From the NCBI GenBank assembly GCA_002717765.1, contig PBCB01000032.1, forward strand, positions 7,703 to 15,101: 7,399 bases of DNA. The letters are read 5' to 3'. Position 1 is the first letter of the stretch. Each line of letters begins with the position of its first letter. Of this stretch, positions 5,346-7,399 are shown piece after piece. Position numbers and translations under genes: made by a program. This stretch comes from Fidelibacterota bacterium. Its GTDB lineage: Bacteria; Marinisomatota; Marinisomatia; Marinisomatales; TCS55. The notes below the pieces were generated by a model. That model was not told the origin of the DNA. It did not search any database and was given only the letters and a program-made list of their open reading frames with translations.

Positions 5346-7399
5346 ATGATAAAATTTATTTTAAGACTATCGGTCTTGCTTTTATTTATTCAACCAATTA
5401 TTGGCCAATTTGGCACGTGGGCCATTGGAAATCGTAATCATCCCGAACTTGATTGGAAAACTATTTCAACGAAACGGTTTAATATACACTACCATGATGG
5501 CCTTGAAAAAACTGCCATCAAGAGCGCTAAAATAGCTGAACATGTTATGCCCACATTGATGCAGCAAATGAATATTGATACAATGCCTACGGTTGATATT
5601 ACCATAACGCGCGAAGATGAATTCACTAATGCATTTGCAGTAATTTCAACTTATCAGGTATTCGTTTGGGTAGAACAAAACGATGTTGGTATATGGCTAG
5701 AAAAAGACAAGTGGCTAGAAACAGTTATCGCACATGAATTGCAACATGTTGTTTTTATAGAAAAAATTAAAAGCTGGATACCATTCCCCATGGATATGAT
5801 TGCAATGGATTTGCCTATGTGGGTACCAGATGGTATTGCTGAATATATGACAGAAAGCTGGCGCCCTTACCGTGCGGATTTAGAACACAAAAGGCATATA
5901 ATTATAAATCCTGAAAAAAAGGATATCTGGGACCCCCATGCAGATGGATTTTCAAAAGTATTATATTGGTCCGATCGGTTTGGGGACTCAACCATAGTTA
6001 AGGTTCTCGAGTATAGAAATGATGCGGGTATGTATAATTTTGATGAAGCATTTAAAAAAGTAAATGGAATTACTGTAAAGCAATTTGTTGAAGATTGGCG
6101 AGTGCTTATGAATACCTATTACTATGGATACCGATCTCAAAAGGAAGCATACAATGAGATTGGAAGCGTAGTGACCTTGCCAATTAAAAAAATGCAATCA
6201 TTTTCATTTTATAATGATAGCACACAAATAGCCTTACTTGGGCTATATGATAAAAACCATCTGGACATTTCATTAATCATTGCTGAGCGAGATACAGCCA
6301 AAGAAGCAAAGAGATATGATAAATGGAAAAAGAATATTGATAAATTGAAGAAAAAGCAAAAGAAAACTAAACAGGATTCATTAGAAATAAATAAAACATA
6401 TAAGAAAAAAGTGATGTGGAAAAAATCAGAGGTTGATTACGGAAGATTTCATGAAGCATTATCTTGGTCTCCAAATGGAAACAAAATTGCCTATAATAAA
6501 TATCATTATAGCAAAGACAACCAGGCGCTTGTATACGATATAAAGATATATGATAAGCAAAATAAAAAGGATAAATGGGTAACCTCTTCAATGCGTTCAA
6601 GATATCCTGTTTGGATTGATTCATCTAATATTGCGTTTGTAACCGTTAATAATGATACCTCAAATATTTATATATCAAATTTGAATGGTGAAACTAGGCC
6701 CTTAACTGACTTTGCTGAAAATACACAAATTATTCACCTATCGGTTTCTCCAGATTATCAAACTATAGCCTTTGCCATGTCGCCAACATCTGGCAACATG
6801 GATATTTATACTTTAGATATTGAATCAAAACAATTACAGAGAGTAACTAAAAATGCTGCGGCAGATTCACGTCCGGTGTGGCATACGGATGGCACTGCTA
6901 TATCATTTACATCGCATCGCAATGGCGTTCCCAACATATATACAGCAAACCTTTCAAACGGATCAATAAATAATAATACAGATTCAGGTGACGGAATTAT
7001 TACAAAACAATGGATGCCTAATGACAATCTACTTTTAGCACAATCTGCAATCAATACAACTGATAGTGTAAGATTGATAAAAATGGATCCATTTAGAAAA
7101 ACTAAATCAATACCATTATCTATGAACCCTTACTATAGTTCATGGTTAAATGCTGGTCCTGATGTTTCATTTGTTCACCAAAAACCCAGCGATACTATTG
7201 CTGTATCTAAACCAAATAAATATAAATTTTGGAAAACCATGAGGCGCGCGCAATTAATAGCGCTTCCTCCGAACTTTGCTCAGGTGATATGGGCAGATGC
7301 GATGAATAAAAATTTGTTTGGTGTTGTTGGGCTTATTAATGATCAAAATATTGATAACAGTGGTTTTATGCTGCAATATTTAACAGCAAATTATGGCCC
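5346..7399 (+). CDS. Exported gluzincin-type metalloprotease fused to a TolB-like beta-propeller, probably leading into an outer-membrane barrel (3' truncated)
   Basis: The frame runs from the ATG at 5346 to the window edge without a stop: 684 complete codons. Residues 1-20 are a signal peptide (MIKFILRLSV, then LLLFIQPIIG). Residues about 35-255 resemble peptidase-MA-like domains: FNIHYHDG at 45-52, the zinc motif HELQH at 130-134, and Glu166 in VPDGIAEYM, 32 residues on, as the likely third ligand. Residues about 280-620 contain five or more WD40-like/TolB propeller blades, for example ALSWSPNGNKIAYN (371-384), LSVSPDYQTIAFA (465-477) and SRPVWHTDGTAISFTSHR (508-525), each followed by an IY-type strand. 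A lysine-rich insertion lies at 319-360. From about 643 the chain changes to MNKNLFGVVGLIN and FMLQYLTANYG, which look like barrel strands. It is the third gene of the operon, 19 bases after the symporter, with an AAAGG site. Whether it degrades proteins or acts in surface assembly is unknown. There is no cysteine in the visible part. Confidence 0.85.
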   Translation, partial: MIKFILRLSVLLLFIQPIIGQFGTWAIGNRNHPELDWKTISTKRFNIHYHDGLEKTAIKSAKIAEHVMPTLMQQMNIDTMPTVDITITREDEFTNAFAVISTYQVFVWVEQNDVGIWLEKDKWLETVIAHELQHVVFIEKIKSWIPFPMDMIAMDLPMWVPDGIAEYMTESWRPYRADLEHKRHIIINPEKKDIWDPHADGFSKVLYWSDRFGDSTIVKVLEYRNDAGMYNFDEAFKKVNGITVKQFVEDWRVLMNTYYYGYRSQKEAYNEIGSVVTLPIKKMQSFSFYNDSTQIALLGLYDKNHLDISLIIAERDTAKEAKRYDKWKKNIDKLKKKQKKTKQDSLEINKTYKKKVMWKKSEVDYGRFHEALSWSPNGNKIAYNKYHYSKDNQALVYDIKIYDKQNKKDKWVTSSMRSRYPVWIDSSNIAFVTVNNDTSNIYISNLNGETRPLTDFAENTQIIHLSVSPDYQTIAFAMSPTSGNMDIYTLDIESKQLQRVTKNAAADSRPVWHTDGTAISFTSHRNGVPNIYTANLSNGSINNNTDSGDGIITKQWMPNDNLLLAQSAINTTDSVRLIKMDPFRKTKSIPLSMNPYYSSWLNAGPDVSFVHQKPSDTIAVSKPNKYKFWKTMRRAQLIALPPNFAQVIWADAMNKNLFGVVGLINDQNIDNSGFMLQYLTANYG
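6300..6425 (+). other. Lysine-rich insertion between propeller blades (codons 319-360)
   Basis: Eighteen of 42 residues are lysine (for example KWKKNIDKLKKKQKKTK). The stretch interrupts the propeller between the first blade (about 281-312) and the next one (about 369-403). At DNA level it is a purine-rich, almost A/G-only strand. It may form a charged helix or short coiled coil, or a flexible arm. The reading frame is kept on both sides, so it is a real part of the protein and not a frameshift artefact. Confidence 0.6.

Noticed and set aside
6297..6425. A-rich tract considered as a frameshift, phase-variation or assembly-error site
   Set aside because: No single-base run is long enough to suggest slippage, and propeller-like sequence continues in the same frame on both sides.
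5988..7054. Three short - strand frames within the metalloprotease/propeller gene
   Set aside because: The + strand frame carries clear protease and propeller motifs over the same bases; the antisense frames show no signal or family pattern.
1..7399. Defence system, CRISPR array, prophage or insertion sequence
   Set aside because: No spaced repeats, transposase, integrase or nuclease motifs are visible; all substantial frames are envelope or transport proteins.

Overview
The window is AT-rich bacterial DNA dominated by cell-envelope and exported proteins. It looks like an uncultured or marine member of the FCB group (Bacteroidota, Ignavibacteria or Candidatus Marinimicrobia type). That placement is an inference from gene style: an outer-membrane barrel protein ending in Phe, a lipoprotein nucleotide pyrophosphatase, a bacterial S10 carboxypeptidase, and a gluzincin protease fused to a TolB-like propeller. 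No rRNA, tRNA or other marker gene is present to settle the phylum. I see no mobile elements, CRISPR arrays, RNA genes or phage genes.

Layout from left to right: (1) bases 1-576, + strand, the 3' end of a gene for a likely outer-membrane beta-barrel protein, cut by the window edge. (2) Bases 584-2080, - strand, a complete periplasmic serine carypeptidase-type enzyme of family S10 (serine carboxypeptidase), convergent with gene 1 and separated from it by only 7 bases. (3) A 91-base divergent intergenic region, 2081-2171, with weak promoter-like elements and a small inverted repeat. (4) Three + strand genes packed as a probable operon: a lipoprotein nucleotide pyrophosphatase/phosphodiesterase (2172-3443), a 625-residue sodium:solute symporter (3449-5326, 5-base gap), and the first 684 codons of a large exported metalloprotease/beta-propeller protein (5346 to the window end, 19-base gap). 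The last protein appears to be entering an outer-membrane barrel domain where the window stops.

A plausible joint role for the operon, by inference only, is nutrient scavenging. The surface or periplasmic pyrophosphatase would cleave nucleotides or other phosphodiesters, the Na+-driven symporter would take up a product, and the metalloprotease/propeller protein would work at the outer membrane. The divergent carboxypeptidase would trim peptides in the periplasm. The individual families are recognisable. What stands out is the architecture: a symporter with a C-terminal two-helix extension resembling a separate small symporter subunit, and a protease-propeller-barrel chain with a lysine-rich insertion.
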